Notes: generated by a model not told the origin, from the letters alone. A DNA stretch of 64,000 nt from JAAYVZ01 sp035384965 (GCA_035384965.1 DAOOJE010000017.1:1-64000); one strand, 5' to 3'; shown: positions 1 to 10,914, numbered from the stretch's first letter. Numbers and translations are program-made.

Positions 1-10
1 GCACCACTGG

Positions 11-652
11 TCAGCGCAACTCGCCGCCGTGACTTCCGCGAAACACGCTCCTAGCTCCGGTCACCAGGTCGATGAAGTGGAACCCCACCCGGTCGTCCTC
101 CGAGCGGTCGAGGATGAGCGCGGCGCCGGCGTCGCCCAGGGTCAGGGCCGCGAGCTGGCGATCGAGGCTGTGCCTGACTTCGCGGGTCGCGGTCCAGGCC
201 ACCGGGAGGTTGTGTTCGCCGCTCACCACCATCCCCGAGGTCACCGCGCCGGCCTGGATGAGCCCCTGGAGCACCCAGATCCCCGTCATCATCCCGGCAC
301 AGGCGTTGACGACGTCGAACGCGAGCGCCTGCGACGCCTCGATGGCGCCCGCGATCCGCACGGCGCTGGCGGGCTCGAGGTCAAACTCGTCCGGTCGGTT
401 GTGCTTCGAGATGCTGGTGCAGATGACGGCGCCGAGCTGCTGGGGGCCGTACCGAGACATCGCCAGCGCCCGCCGGGCCGCAGCGACGGCGAGATCGACG
501 GCGTACTGGCCCTCGGCCACTCGCCGCTCGCGAATCCCGGTGATGCGCTCGAGGTCGAGGCGGGGGCGGCGCCGACAGCAGGCCAGCAGCTCCTCGGTCG
601 TCATCACCCGGTCCGGCAGGTGGACGCCCAGGCTCTCGATCTTGACCTTCAC
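11..652 (-). CDS. KAS III / thiolase-like condensing enzyme, short C-terminus
   Basis: The protein resembles the N-terminal two-thirds of 3-oxoacyl-ACP synthase III / OleA-type enzymes, which condense acyl thioesters. The nucleophile region reads VNACAGMM with Cys118, and a later segment reads TLGDAGAALIL as in KAS III. It is only 213 residues, against roughly 330 for the family, so the C-terminal half with the catalytic His and Asn is missing before a TGA close to the window edge. The GTG start overlaps the stop of the upstream epimerase (GTGA). An epimerase plus acyl-CoA ligase plus condensing enzyme resembles OleC-OleD-OleA long-chain olefin sets, but no OleB hydrolase is visible. The truncation may be a frameshift. 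Substrate unknown. Confidence 0.65.
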   Translation of the reverse strand: MKVKIESLGVHLPDRVMTTEELLACCRRRPRLDLERITGIRERRVAEGQYAVDLAVAAARRALAMSRYGPQQLGAVICTSISKHNRPDEFDLEPASAVRIAGAIEASQALAFDVVNACAGMMTGIWVLQGLIQAGAVTSGMVVSGEHNLPVAWTATREVRHSLDRQLAALTLGDAGAALILDRSEDDRVGFHFIDLVTGARSVFRGSHGGELR

Positions 653-1665
653 CTCTCCCCCCGGGCCCGGGCGAGACCCAGGCCGCGGACCCCCTCGGCA
701 AACCCCACGGCGGGGCGAAAGCCCAGCTCCTGCCGGGCTTTCGAGACATCGTACCGGCAGTTGCAGGCCACGAAGCGCACGCCGTAACGGGTCAGAGGCG
801 GAGGTGACGGACGTCCGAGCAGGCGGGACATGGCTTCGAGCAGCGCCGCCGCGCCATACGCGGCCGCGAACGGCACCGACCGCCGGGGAGGCGGCACGCC
901 AAGTTCGGCCGCCAGCGCCTCGAGCGCCTGCCGGGCGGTGACTGGCTCGCCGTCCGTGACATGGTAAAGCCGCCCTGCCGCAGCCGGGGTGAGGGCGGCC
1001 AGCGCGATCCCCCGCGCCAGGTTGTCGACGTGCGACAGCCCAAGCAGGTTGTCGCCGCGGCCGATGAGCGGCATCTTCCTGCGCCGCAGCAGGTCCAGGA
1101 TGCGCGGCAGGACGGTGGGGTCGCCGGGCCCCCAGATCGCCCCCGGCCGCACGACCGTGGTCTCGAGCCCGCTGGCGCCGTGTGCTTCCAGCACCAGCCG
1201 CTCGCCCGCCAGCTTGCTCGCGCTGTAGTGATCGCCCCGCGGCGGCACCGCCGGCGGCGTGCCCTCGTCCACGATCCGGCCGTCCCGAGGCAACCCGAGC
1301 ACGGTGAGCGAGCTCAGGTGCACGAGCCGTTTCACCCCCGCGGCCCGGCAGGCCGCCAGCAGGTTCGCCACGCCCTCGACGTTGGCGGCCCAGAAGGCAC
1401 GGCGCGGCCCCCAGTCGGAGACACGGGCCGCGGCGTGGATGACGATCTCCTGGCCGCCGGCCGCGGCGCGCAGGGAAGCCGGATCCCCGAGTTCCCCCGC
1501 CACCACCTCGACGCCGGCCCCGAGCACGGCCCGGGCAGCGTCGGGCCGGCGCGAGAGGGCCCGCACCCGCAACCCGTCCTCGACCAGGACGCGCACCACC
1601 CGGGAGCCGACGAACCCGGTCGCGCCGGTCACCAGCACCCAGGCGCCAGGCACCGGCTCGGTCAC
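649..1665 (-). CDS. NAD(P)-dependent epimerase / 3-beta-HSD-like reductase
   Basis: This is an extended short-chain dehydrogenase of 338 residues. The Rossmann motif TGATGFVG lies at residues 13-20 and the catalytic YxxxK appears as YSASK. The set of motifs (HAAARVSDWG, VVRPGAIWGPGD) matches 3-beta-hydroxysteroid dehydrogenase/OleD-like enzymes that reduce 2-alkyl-3-keto acids or sterol-like substrates. The GTG start overlaps the ligase stop and its own stop overlaps the start of the condensing enzyme (both GTGA), so the three are probably co-translated. An OleD-like role in hydrocarbon synthesis is an inference from the neighbours; a generic nucleotide-sugar or steroid function is less likely. 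Confidence 0.8.
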   Translation of the reverse strand: MTEPVPGAWVLVTGATGFVGSRVVRVLVEDGLRVRALSRRPDAARAVLGAGVEVVAGELGDPASLRAAAGGQEIVIHAAARVSDWGPRRAFWAANVEGVANLLAACRAAGVKRLVHLSSLTVLGLPRDGRIVDEGTPPAVPPRGDHYSASKLAGERLVLEAHGASGLETTVVRPGAIWGPGDPTVLPRILDLLRRRKMPLIGRGDNLLGLSHVDNLARGIALAALTPAAAGRLYHVTDGEPVTARQALEALAAELGVPPPRRSVPFAAAYGAAALLEAMSRLLGRPSPPPLTRYGVRFVACNCRYDVSKARQELGFRPAVGFAEGVRGLGLARARGER

Positions 1666-3406
1666 CGCTCGGCCGCCTGCGCCATGGCCTCGTCGCGGAG
1701 CACGCGCCGCAGCGGTTTGCCGACCGCGGACCTGGGCAGCTCGCGCCGGATCTCGACGTCTGCAGGCACCTTGAAGCGCGCCAGGTTGTCCCGGCAGAAC
1801 GCCAGCACGTTCTCGGCCGTCAGCTCCGCCCCCGGCCGCGGCACGACAAACGCCTTCACGAGCTCCCCGCGTGTCTCGTCGGGAACGCCGATGACGAGCG
1901 CCTCGAGGATCCCGGGGTGTTCCACCAGCACCGCCTCGATCTCCGCCGGGTAGATGTTCATGCCGGCGCGGATGATCATGTCTTTCTTGCGGTCGACGAT
2001 GCGGAAGTAGCCGTCCCGGTGCATCTGCGCGATGTCGCCGGTATGCAGCCAGCCGTCCCGCAGCTGCGCCGCCGTCTCCTCCGGCCGCCCCCAGTACCCC
2101 TTCATGACCTGCGGGCCCCGCACTACCAGCTCGCCGGGCGGCGTCCAGTCGCTGTCCTCCGCCCATCCGAGCGGGCGTTGCCCGGTCTCGACGTCGACGA
2201 TGCGCGCCAGCGTGTCCGGGTACGGCAGGCCCACCGTGCCGTGGCGGTCGTCGCCGAACGGCGGATTCCCCATCACCACCGGCGAGGCCTCGGTGAGCCC
2301 GTACCCTTCCACCGGTCGCACCCCGGTCCGCGCGATGAAGTTGCGTTGCACGGCCGGGGCCAGAGGGTTGCCGGCGCACGGGCAGACCCGGACCGAGCGC
2401 AGGTCGAAGCGGTCGAGGTCCGGCAAGCTGGTGATCGACACCAAGAACGTCGGGACGACCGGGAAGATGGTCGGCCGATGCCGGTGGATGGACTGCACGA
2501 GGCCGCGGGTGTCGGTCGGGTTGGGCACCAGCACCAGCGTGGCGCCGATCATCACCCCCAGGTTGAGGCAGCACCCCAGACCGAAGGCGTGGAACAGCGG
2601 CACGGCCGCCAGCGTCGTCTCCGTGCCGTCGGCAAGGTGGGCCCAGACCCGGTTCTGCTCGGCGTTGACCAGCAAGTTGCGATGGGTCAGCTCGACGCCC
2701 TTGGACACCCCGGTGGTGCCGCCGGTGTACAGCAGCACGGCCGTGTCTTCCGGCTCGATCGGCACCGGCCGCGGTGAGGCGGCACGCAGCAGCGAGCGGA
2801 ACTCGACATCCCCAGGGGCGAGCGGCGCCGACGGCAGCGTGCGCTCCCGCCCGAGCGTGAACAGCAACCACAGGAAAGGGGGGAAGTGCTCCTTGATGCG
2901 CGTGACGATGGCGGTGGAGACTGCCGTGTCGCCACGCACCTGCTGCAGGAGCGGGTAGAGCTGGCCGAGCGCCACCGCGACTTTGGCGCCGCAGTCCCGC
3001 AGCTGGTACCCGACCTCGCGCGCCGAGTACAGCGGGTTGAACGGCACCGCGATACCCCCCACCGAGAGCGTCGCCAGGTACGCAACCACAAACTGCGGGC
3101 AGTTCGGCAGCAGCAGCGCGACCCGGTCCCCCCGCTGCACGCCCAGACGCTGCAGCGAGGCGGCGAAAGCATCGACCCGCCGCTGCAGGCGTGCATAGCT
3201 GAGCGTTGACGAGTACAGGCGCCCGCCGGTTGCAACCGAGAGCACCACCGCTGCGCGGCCGGGGAAGCGGCGGGCCGCCTCGGGGAGCAGCTCGGCGAGG
3301 TTGCCGTGGCGGGGGTGACATGCGGCGGAACCCCTGGCTCGTAGTGGGCGAGCCACGGTCGGACCTCGCGGACGTTGGCTCTCGGGCTCTCCTCGCGCAT
3401 CACCAT
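1662..3406 (-). CDS. Long-chain fatty acid-CoA ligase (AMP-forming), frameshifted near its N-terminus
   Basis: This is an ANL-superfamily adenylating enzyme that would activate a fatty acid through an acyl-AMP. The P-loop is YTGGTTGVSKG, the core motif is GYGLTEASPV, and the C-terminal lysine region reads RELPRSAVGKPLRR. A FadD-like N-terminus (RPWLAHYEPGVPPHV) follows the ATG at 3406 but lies in a different frame from the rest (GNLAELLPEAARRFPGRA). The frames join at a run of five G (plus strand 3311-3315); one extra base there would give a continuous protein of about 581 residues. It is first in a set with the epimerase and condensing enzyme. Sequencing error and true mutation cannot be told apart here. 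Confidence 0.8.
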
Positions 3407-3508
3407 GGCCGCCCCCCGACCCTCGGGACCCCTGCAACCGGACCCACTCGGCCCACTGCCGTGTCGTCATGCTAGCAGACCGGCCCGCACGCGGTCGCCA
3501 CCCGATGG

Positions 3509-3514
3509 TAGAGT
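3509..3514 (+). promoter_or_regulatory. Candidate -10 box (TAGAGT) for accD
   Basis: TAGAGT ends 8 nt before the accD ATG with no Shine-Dalgarno between, so the transcript would start only one or two bases before the start codon. No good -35 hexamer is seen. Confidence 0.4.
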
Positions 3515-3522
3515 AGAGCGCC

Positions 3523-4344
3523 ATGTGGTTCCGCCGCTCCGACCGCCAGGCCGCCTCCCGCATTCCCGAGGGTCTGTGGGTGAAGTGCGAGGGGTGCAAG
3601 CAGACGCTGTACCACAAGGAACTCGAGCGCCACCTCCACGTCTGCCCCCGCTGCGGCTTCCACCACCGCATTTCGGCCCGCACCCGACTCGGCCAGCTCT
3701 TCGATGGCGGTTCGTACAAGGAGCTCTTTTCGGGGGTGTTTTCCACCGACCCACTGGAGTTCGTGGACAGCAAGCCGTACAAGGATCGCCTCGCGGGGCT
3801 CCTCGAGCGCGGCCTGCGCGACGACGCCGTGGTCGTGGGGTTGGGCCGCATCGGCGGGATCAAGGCGATCGTCGGCGCCATGGAGTACGCGTTCATGGGC
3901 GGCTCGATGGGCTCGGCCGTGGGCGAGAAGCTCACGCGCGCCGCCGAGCGCTGCGTCAAGCTCCGCGTGCCGCTCGTCATCGTGTCGTGCTCCGGCGGCG
4001 CCCGCATGCAGGAGGGCGTGCTGTCGCTCATGCAGATGGCCAAGATCTCGGCGGCCCTGGCGCGGCTGCATGCGGCGCGACTGCCGTACATCTCGGTGCT
4101 TACCGACCCGACCACGGGCGGCGTCACGGCCTCGTACGCCATGCTCGGCGACATCAACATCGGCGAGCCCGGCGCCCTCATCGGCTTTGCCGGGCCGCGC
4201 GTCATCGAGCAGACGATCCGGCAAAAGCTCCCCGAGGGGTTCCAGCGCGCCGAGTTCCTGCTCGAGCACGGCATGCTCGACATGGTCGTGCCGCGAGCCG
4301 AGCTCAAGGACACCCTGGCCCGGTGCCTCGGCCACCTGACGTGA
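3523..4344 (+). CDS. accD: Acetyl-CoA carboxylase carboxyltransferase subunit beta
   Basis: AccD carries the zinc-ribbon beta half of the carboxyltransferase that moves CO2 from biotin to acetyl-CoA, the first step of fatty acid synthesis. The four zinc cysteines are Cys22, Cys25, Cys41 and Cys44. The crotonase-like core has SCSGGARMQEG and TDPTTGGVTASYA. The length of 273 residues is normal. It is first in the chain accD-folC-dgt-rpiB-glyA, and its TGA overlaps the folC GTG start. accD-folC is a common bacterial pair. The partner accA is not in the window. Confidence 0.97.
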   Translation: MWFRRSDRQAASRIPEGLWVKCEGCKQTLYHKELERHLHVCPRCGFHHRISARTRLGQLFDGGSYKELFSGVFSTDPLEFVDSKPYKDRLAGLLERGLRDDAVVVGLGRIGGIKAIVGAMEYAFMGGSMGSAVGEKLTRAAERCVKLRVPLVIVSCSGGARMQEGVLSLMQMAKISAALARLHAARLPYISVLTDPTTGGVTASYAMLGDINIGEPGALIGFAGPRVIEQTIRQKLPEGFQRAEFLLEHGMLDMVVPRAELKDTLARCLGHLT

Positions 4345-5651
4345 CGACCTCGGCGGCCGAGCTGCTGGCGCCCCGCCTCGAGCAGAGGATCGTGCCCGGG
4401 CTCGATCGCGTGCAGCGGGCGCTCGCGGCGTATGGCAACCCGCACGAGCGCTTCGCCTCCGTGCTCGTGGTCGGCACAAACGGCAAGGGCGCCACGGCGG
4501 CGATGCTGGCGAGCCTGCTGCACGCCCACGGCGTGCGCGTGGGTCTGTACACCTCGCCGCACCTCGTGGGGGTCGAAGAGCGCATTGCCGTCGGCGGGCA
4601 GCCGATTCGCCCCGCCGACCTGTCACGGCTCGTCGCCGAGCTGGACCGCTTCCCCGAGCTCTCATACTTCGAGACTTTGACCGTGGCGGCGCTGTGGTAT
4701 TTCGCGTCCACAGGGGCGGAGGTGGCGGTGCTCGAGGCCGGGCTCGGGGGACGCTGGGACGCCGTCAACGCCGTCCACCCCGTGGTCTCGCTGCTCACCA
4801 ACGTCGGCACCGACCATCGGGCTTGGCTCGGCCCCACGCGCACCCACATCGCGGCCGAGAAGGCCGCCGCCCTGCGCGGCCGCGAGGCCATCATCGGCAC
4901 CTGGGATGGCGAGGTGGAGGCCACGATTCGCCAGGTGGCGACGGCGGGCCGTCTGTCGTGTGCCACGGACTGGGTCGATGTCGAGGAAGTGGAAGGACAG
5001 CGGGGAGGGCAGAAACGGCCCGGGAACGCCAGCCGGCTGGTCGGGGCTCCGCCCTCGGGCGCTCCCCCTTTCCCCGCCCCGGTCGTGAGGGCTCGCGCGG
5101 ACGGGATCGATGCGATTGCCACGCTGCCCCTGGTCGGCAGGCACCAGCTCGACAACCTCCGCCTGGCGGTGGCCGGGGCGGCGGCGCTCGGAAGGTGCGG
5201 CGTGGCGCCGCCGCTCGAGCACCGGGCGCTGGTACGCGGGGTCGAGAGCGTACGCTGGCCGGGGCGCCTGCAGTGGGTCGAGCACGGCGGGCGCCACCTG
5301 CTGCTCGACGGCGCGCACAACCGCGAGGCGGTGCTGGCTCTGGCTGCGGCGCTCGACGAGACGAACCTCGCGGGGCGCGTCGACCTGCTGTTCTCGTGCC
5401 TGCGCGACAAGCCGCTCGCCGAGATGGCGGCGATTCTCGCACCGAGAGCGGACCGAGTGACGGTGGTGACTCTCGACTCGCCGCGCGCCGCGCCGACCGG
5501 CGAGCTTGCCGCCGCCTTCCCCGGAGCGTCGGTCGCCACCGGCGTCGCGACCGCGCTCGCAGCGTGCCGCCTTTCGAGCGCGACGCTGGTGACCGGATCG
5601 TTGTACCTTGTCGGCGAGGTGCTGCGCCTCACCGGAGGGATGGATGGCTGA
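4341..5651 (+). CDS. folC: Folylpolyglutamate / dihydrofolate synthase
   Basis: FolC adds glutamate to dihydropteroate or folates with ATP. The Mur-ligase-type P-loop VGTNGKGATAA is at about residues 44-54. Further family motifs are YTSPHL, ETLTVAALWYF, EAGLGGRWDAVN and LLDGAHN. The chosen GTG start overlaps the accD stop by 3 nt, giving 436 residues, which is typical. A low-complexity insert (around residues 215-250, rich in G, R and P) interrupts the central region. The gene runs into dgt, whose start overlaps its end by 8 nt. Confidence 0.93.
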   Translation: MTTSAAELLAPRLEQRIVPGLDRVQRALAAYGNPHERFASVLVVGTNGKGATAAMLASLLHAHGVRVGLYTSPHLVGVEERIAVGGQPIRPADLSRLVAELDRFPELSYFETLTVAALWYFASTGAEVAVLEAGLGGRWDAVNAVHPVVSLLTNVGTDHRAWLGPTRTHIAAEKAAALRGREAIIGTWDGEVEATIRQVATAGRLSCATDWVDVEEVEGQRGGQKRPGNASRLVGAPPSGAPPFPAPVVRARADGIDAIATLPLVGRHQLDNLRLAVAGAAALGRCGVAPPLEHRALVRGVESVRWPGRLQWVEHGGRHLLLDGAHNREAVLALAAALDETNLAGRVDLLFSCLRDKPLAEMAAILAPRADRVTVVTLDSPRAAPTGELAAAFPGASVATGVATALAACRLSSATLVTGSLYLVGEVLRLTGGMDG

Positions 5652-7002
5652 GCTGCCGATCCGCGACCACGAAGAGCTCAACCGGCGAGAAGACGCCTCG
5701 CTGGCGTTTTGCGGCTTTCGCGCCGCGGCCGCCACGCGGCGGCGGGAGCTGGCGGCGGAAGGGCGACAGTTCGACTACCGCACCGCGTTCCAGCGCGACC
5801 GCGACCGCATCCTCCACTCGCGGGCGTTCCGCCGCCTCAAGCACAAGACCCAGGTGTACGTGCCGCACACCGGCGACCATCCGCGCACCCGGCTCACCCA
5901 CACCCTCGAGGTCGCCCAGCTCGGCCGCACCATTGCCCGGGCGCTCGGTCTCAACGAGGACCTAGTCGAGGCGATCGCGCTCTCGCACGACCTCGGACAC
6001 ACCCCGTTCGGGCATTCCGGGGAGCGGGCGCTGGTCCGGATCCTGGCGGGCAAGGCCCCCGAGTGTCCGCTGCCGGCCGAGCTGGTGCCGCGCGTCGGCA
6101 CGTTCAAGCACAACTACCAGTCGGTGCGGGTCGTGGACCTGCTCGAGCAGCGCTACGACTACCCCGGGCTCAACCTCACCGACCAGGTGCGGGAGGGTAT
6201 CCTCAAGCACACTTCCCAGAAGCCCGGCATCGCCTTTCCGCTCCCGGACCCCGAGGGGCTGCGGCTGGGGCTGCCGTGCCACCTCGAGGGCCAGGTGGTG
6301 GCGCTGGCGGACGAGATCGCCCAGCAGACCCACGACCTCGAGGACGGGCTGCACGCCGAGGCGGTGACGCTCGAGGCCATCGAGCGCATCCCCGCCGCAC
6401 AGGCCGTCATCAAGCAGCTCGGCGAGCTGTACCGCGACGAGCGCCGGCGCTGGCGGCGCGCCGCCATGCTGCAGCGCGGCCTCATCCACCTGCTGGTGAC
6501 CGACGCCATCCAGACCACCTCGCGCGCCGTCGCCGAGTGGGCCGCGGCGCACGGGGTGAACGACGCCGCCGGCTGGCAGGCGCGCGCCGACGAGCTGCCG
6601 CCTGCGCTCGCTGCGTTCTCCCCCCGCGTCAACGAGCTTTTCGGCGAGCTCAAGGCGTTCATTTACCGCTTCATCATCAACCACCAGGAGGTCAACCGGC
6701 AGGACTTCCGCGCCCACCTCGTGATGGGCGAGCTGTTCCGCGCCTACTTCGGCAACCCCCTGACGCTGCCGACCTACGCGCTGCTGCGCTTCCACGAGCA
6801 GACCGGCCGGCCGTACCTGCGCGACCTGCCGATCCCCGAGATGCCGGAGGAGGTCAAGGCGCACTACCACACCGAGCCGCGCTTCGTGCGCCTCATCGCC
6901 GACCACCTGGCCGGAATGTCGGACCGCTTCGCACTCGAGGAGCACGCGGCGTTGTACCATCCCGACACCGCGCTGTCCGGCGCGGGAAGCGGGAGGGTGT
7001 GA
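5644..7002 (+). CDS. dgt: Deoxyguanosinetriphosphate triphosphohydrolase-like HD protein
   Basis: This HD-domain dNTPase releases tripolyphosphate from dGTP or other dNTPs. Visible motifs are RDRDRILHS, FRRLKHKTQV, RTRLTHTLEV (His86) and the metal pair His115-Asp116 in LSHDLGHTPFGHSGE. At 452 residues it is of the long bacterial type. The ATG at 5644 was chosen because MAELPIRDHEELNRRE matches the family start; an upstream in-frame ATG would add only residues encoded by the folC 3' end. Its stop overlaps the rpiB start by one base. Confidence 0.9.
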   Translation: MAELPIRDHEELNRREDASLAFCGFRAAAATRRRELAAEGRQFDYRTAFQRDRDRILHSRAFRRLKHKTQVYVPHTGDHPRTRLTHTLEVAQLGRTIARALGLNEDLVEAIALSHDLGHTPFGHSGERALVRILAGKAPECPLPAELVPRVGTFKHNYQSVRVVDLLEQRYDYPGLNLTDQVREGILKHTSQKPGIAFPLPDPEGLRLGLPCHLEGQVVALADEIAQQTHDLEDGLHAEAVTLEAIERIPAAQAVIKQLGELYRDERRRWRRAAMLQRGLIHLLVTDAIQTTSRAVAEWAAAHGVNDAAGWQARADELPPALAAFSPRVNELFGELKAFIYRFIINHQEVNRQDFRAHLVMGELFRAYFGNPLTLPTYALLRFHEQTGRPYLRDLPIPEMPEEVKAHYHTEPRFVRLIADHLAGMSDRFALEEHAALYHPDTALSGAGSGRV

Positions 7003-7441
7003 TGCGGGTGCTGGCGGCGTCCGACCACGGCGGATTCGAGCTCAAGCAGCTCCTCGTCGCCCGTCTGCGCGAGCTCGGGCACGAGGTCGTGGATCTCGGC
7101 ACGCACACCGGGGCAGCGGTGGACTACCCCGACTTCGCCCACGCACTGGCGGCGCGCCTCGCTGCCGGGGACGGCGAACGCGGGGTGCTCGTGTGCGGCA
7201 CCGGGATCGGCGTGTCGATCGCCGCCAACCGTCACCCGGGCGTGCGGGCCGCGCTGTGCCACGACGCTCTCACCGCCGAGCTGGCGCGCCGCCACAACGA
7301 CGCCAACGTGCTGTGCCTGGGGGGCCGCACGACCGGCACCGCAGTGGCGCTGCAGGCGCTGGAGATCTTTCTCGCCACCCCCTTCGACGGCGGGCGGCAT
7401 GCCGGCCGCGTCGCGGCCATCGAGCCGAAAGGAGAACCGCA

Positions 7442-7445
<4 letters not shown>
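7002..7445 (+). CDS. rpiB: Ribose-5-phosphate isomerase B / RpiB-LacAB family
   Basis: This 147-residue RpiB interconverts ribulose-5-phosphate and ribose-5-phosphate. The substrate-binding motif is SDHGGFELK, the catalytic cysteine is Cys65 in VCGTGIGVSIAAN, and the NDANVLCLGGRT segment is conserved. It sits between dgt and glyA and its stop overlaps the glyA ATG (ATGA). rpiB-glyA adjacency is frequent in bacteria and fits a one-carbon and nucleotide precursor operon. Confidence 0.94.
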
Positions 7446-8719
<1,274 letters not shown>

Positions 8720-8789
8720 CGGCCACCCGCCCGATCGAGAGTCGAAGACCGGCGGCCCCCATCCGTGCGGTGGTGGCAGCTGTTTCGGA

Positions 8790-9929
8790 TCAGCTTCTGG
8801 AACCCGGCGCCCGGTGGCCCGCAGCTGGAGGCAGGGGAGCCGCTGCGCGGGCGCGCAGCCAGTGGTCGGCGAGCACGAGCGCGACCATGGCTTCGCCCAC
8901 CGGCACGAAGCGGGGGAGCAGGCAGGGGTCGTGGCGGCCCTTCACCCGCACCGTGGCGCGGGTGCCGTCGCGGCGCACCGTCGCCTGCTCGCGCGCGATC
9001 GACGAGGCCGGCTTCACCGCGACGCGCAGCAACAACGGCATCCCCGAGCTGATGCCGCCGAGGGTGCCGCCGTGGCGGTTGGTGGCGGTGCGCGGGGGGC
9101 CGGCCGACACCCATGCGTCGTTGCACTGGCTGCCGCGCAACACGGCGCAGCCGAACCCAACGCCGGTCTCGACCCCCATCACCGCCGGGATCGACAGCAG
9201 CGCCTTGCCGAGGTCGGCCTTGAGCTTGTCGAACACCGGCTCGCCGAGCCCGGGCGGCACGCCGGTGGCGATGATCTCGGCGATTCCGCCGATCGAGTCC
9301 TGCTCGCGGCGCACCCGCTCGATGAGCGCCGCCATGGCCGCCGCCGCCGCCGGGTCCGGGCAGCGCACGAGGTTGGGTGAACCATCGGGGAGGGTCTCGA
9401 CCTGCTCGAGCGTGACCGCGGCCGGGTCGGGCACCTCTGCGACGACCTCCCCCACCTGCCGCACCCACCCCACGAGACGGCAGCCAAACGTGGCCAGCAG
9501 CTGCTTTGCCACCGCCCCCGCCGCGACCCGCGCCACGGTCTCGCGGGCCGAGGCGCGGCCGCCGCCGCGGTGGTCGCGCATGCCGAACTTGAGGTCGTAC
9601 GTGGCGTCGGCGTGGCCGGGGCGCCAGAGCTCGGCCAGCTCGTCGTAGTCGCTGCTGCGGGCGTCGCGGTTGCGCACCAGGATGGCGATGGGCGCTCCCG
9701 TGGTGACGCTGCCGAGCAGGCCGGCCAGCACCTCCGGCTCGTCGTCCTCCCGGCGCTGGGTGACAAGCCGGCTTTGCCCGGGCCGCCGTCGCCGCAGCTC
9801 GGCCCGCAGCAGCTCGAGGTCGAGTGTCAACCCCGCGGGGATCCCGTCGATGATCACGACGTTGCCCGGCCCGTGGCTCTCGCCTGCCGTGGTGACCCGT
9901 AGCAGCGTGCCGAAGGAGCTTCCCGCCAT
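8790..9929 (-). CDS. aroC: Chorismate synthase
   Basis: AroC converts EPSP to chorismate with reduced FMN in the shikimate pathway. The start MAGSSFGTLLRVTTAGESHG and internal motifs RPGHADATYDLKFG, RASARETVARVAAGAVAK and TNRHGGTLGGISSG are diagnostic. The length of 379 residues is normal, with a basic, proline-rich tail. It lies only 4 nt after the stop of the FAD subunit of the molybdenum hydroxylase, so it is probably co-transcribed with it, although the two activities have no obvious metabolic link. Confidence 0.97.
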   Translation of the reverse strand: MAGSSFGTLLRVTTAGESHGPGNVVIIDGIPAGLTLDLELLRAELRRRRPGQSRLVTQRREDDEPEVLAGLLGSVTTGAPIAILVRNRDARSSDYDELAELWRPGHADATYDLKFGMRDHRGGGRASARETVARVAAGAVAKQLLATFGCRLVGWVRQVGEVVAEVPDPAAVTLEQVETLPDGSPNLVRCPDPAAAAAMAALIERVRREQDSIGGIAEIIATGVPPGLGEPVFDKLKADLGKALLSIPAVMGVETGVGFGCAVLRGSQCNDAWVSAGPPRTATNRHGGTLGGISSGMPLLLRVAVKPASSIAREQATVRRDGTRATVRVKGRHDPCLLPRFVPVGEAMVALVLADHWLRARAAAPLPPAAGHRAPGSRS

Positions 9930-9933
9930 CGAC

Positions 9934-10911
9934 CTACCGCCTGGCCAGGCGCTCGAGCTCGTCGGTGAGCAGGCCGCGCAGGAGCTCCACCTTGTAGGCG
10001 TTGTGAGCCAGCGGCTCGGCGCCGGCGGTCGCCGCCCGGGCGGCGGCGGCGATCGTTGTCGCGTCGAGCGGCTTGCCGGCGAGGGCGGCCTCGGCGCCAG
10101 GGTGCCGCCACGGCACCGGGGCGACGCCGGACAGCACGACCCGAGCCTCGCGCACGACGTCCCCTTCCATCCTTGCGGCCAGCGCCACCCCGGCCAGAGC
10201 AAAGTCCCACACCGCCCGGGCGCGCACCTTGCGGTACGAGGAGCGCAGGCCGGCGCCCGGCGGGGGCAGCACCACATCGGTGAGGATTTCGCCCGGCTCA
10301 AGCACCGTCTCGCGTTGGGGATCGGTCGACGGCGGCACGAAGAAACGGTCGAGCAGCAACGCCCGCGGACCGGCCGGGCCGACCAGCCGCACCGACGCTC
10401 CGAGCGCCACCAGGGCAGGGGCGGTGTCGGAAGGGTGCACGTAAAAGCACCGTTCGGCCCCGAACAGGGCGTGAGCCTGGTTTTCCCCCTCGGCCGCGTA
10501 GCACATCTCACCGCCCTTGCGCAGGCAGTGGAAATCGCCCCGGTAGTACCAGCAGCGGGGCTTCTGGCAAAGGTTGCCGCCCAGCGTGCCCTGGTTGCGG
10601 AGCTGCGGGCTGGCGACCTGCGAGGCGGCCTCGGCAAGCGCGGCGTAGCGCTCGCGGATGACGGGGTGCGCCGCCACCTCCGCGATCGTCGCGAGCGCTC
10701 CGATGCGCAGGCCCCCGTCCCTGGCGGGCGCGATGCCGCGCAGGTCGGCCAGGGAGGAGAGGCTCACCACGGTCTCGGCCGCCAGGACGTGGTCGCGCAG
10801 GCAGCCCAGCAAATCGGTGCCGCCAGCGTGGAGGCGCGCCCCGTCGCGGCCGGCCAGCCGCACGGCCTCGGCGAGCGTGGAGGGGCGGGCATACGCGAAC
10901 GCCTGCAACAT
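9934..10911 (-). CDS. Molybdenum hydroxylase FAD-binding subunit with extra [4Fe-4S] insert (PaoB/YagS-like)
   Basis: This is the medium, FAD-binding subunit of a xanthine-oxidase-family enzyme that passes electrons from the iron-sulfur subunit to an acceptor. The FAD loops read AGGTDLLG and NQGTLGGNLCQ. Between them and the C-terminal domain is a cysteine-rich stretch (CQKPRCWYY, HCLRKGG, MCYAAEGEN) like the insert that holds a [4Fe-4S] cluster in PaoB and 4-hydroxybenzoyl-CoA reductase. The length of 325 residues matches PaoB. It follows the Moco subunit by 3 nt and precedes aroC. Confidence 0.88.
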   Translation of the reverse strand: MLQAFAYARPSTLAEAVRLAGRDGARLHAGGTDLLGCLRDHVLAAETVVSLSSLADLRGIAPARDGGLRIGALATIAEVAAHPVIRERYAALAEAASQVASPQLRNQGTLGGNLCQKPRCWYYRGDFHCLRKGGEMCYAAEGENQAHALFGAERCFYVHPSDTAPALVALGASVRLVGPAGPRALLLDRFFVPPSTDPQRETVLEPGEILTDVVLPPPGAGLRSSYRKVRARAVWDFALAGVALAARMEGDVVREARVVLSGVAPVPWRHPGAEAALAGKPLDATTIAAAARAATAGAEPLAHNAYKVELLRGLLTDELERLARR

Positions 10912-10914
10912 GGC

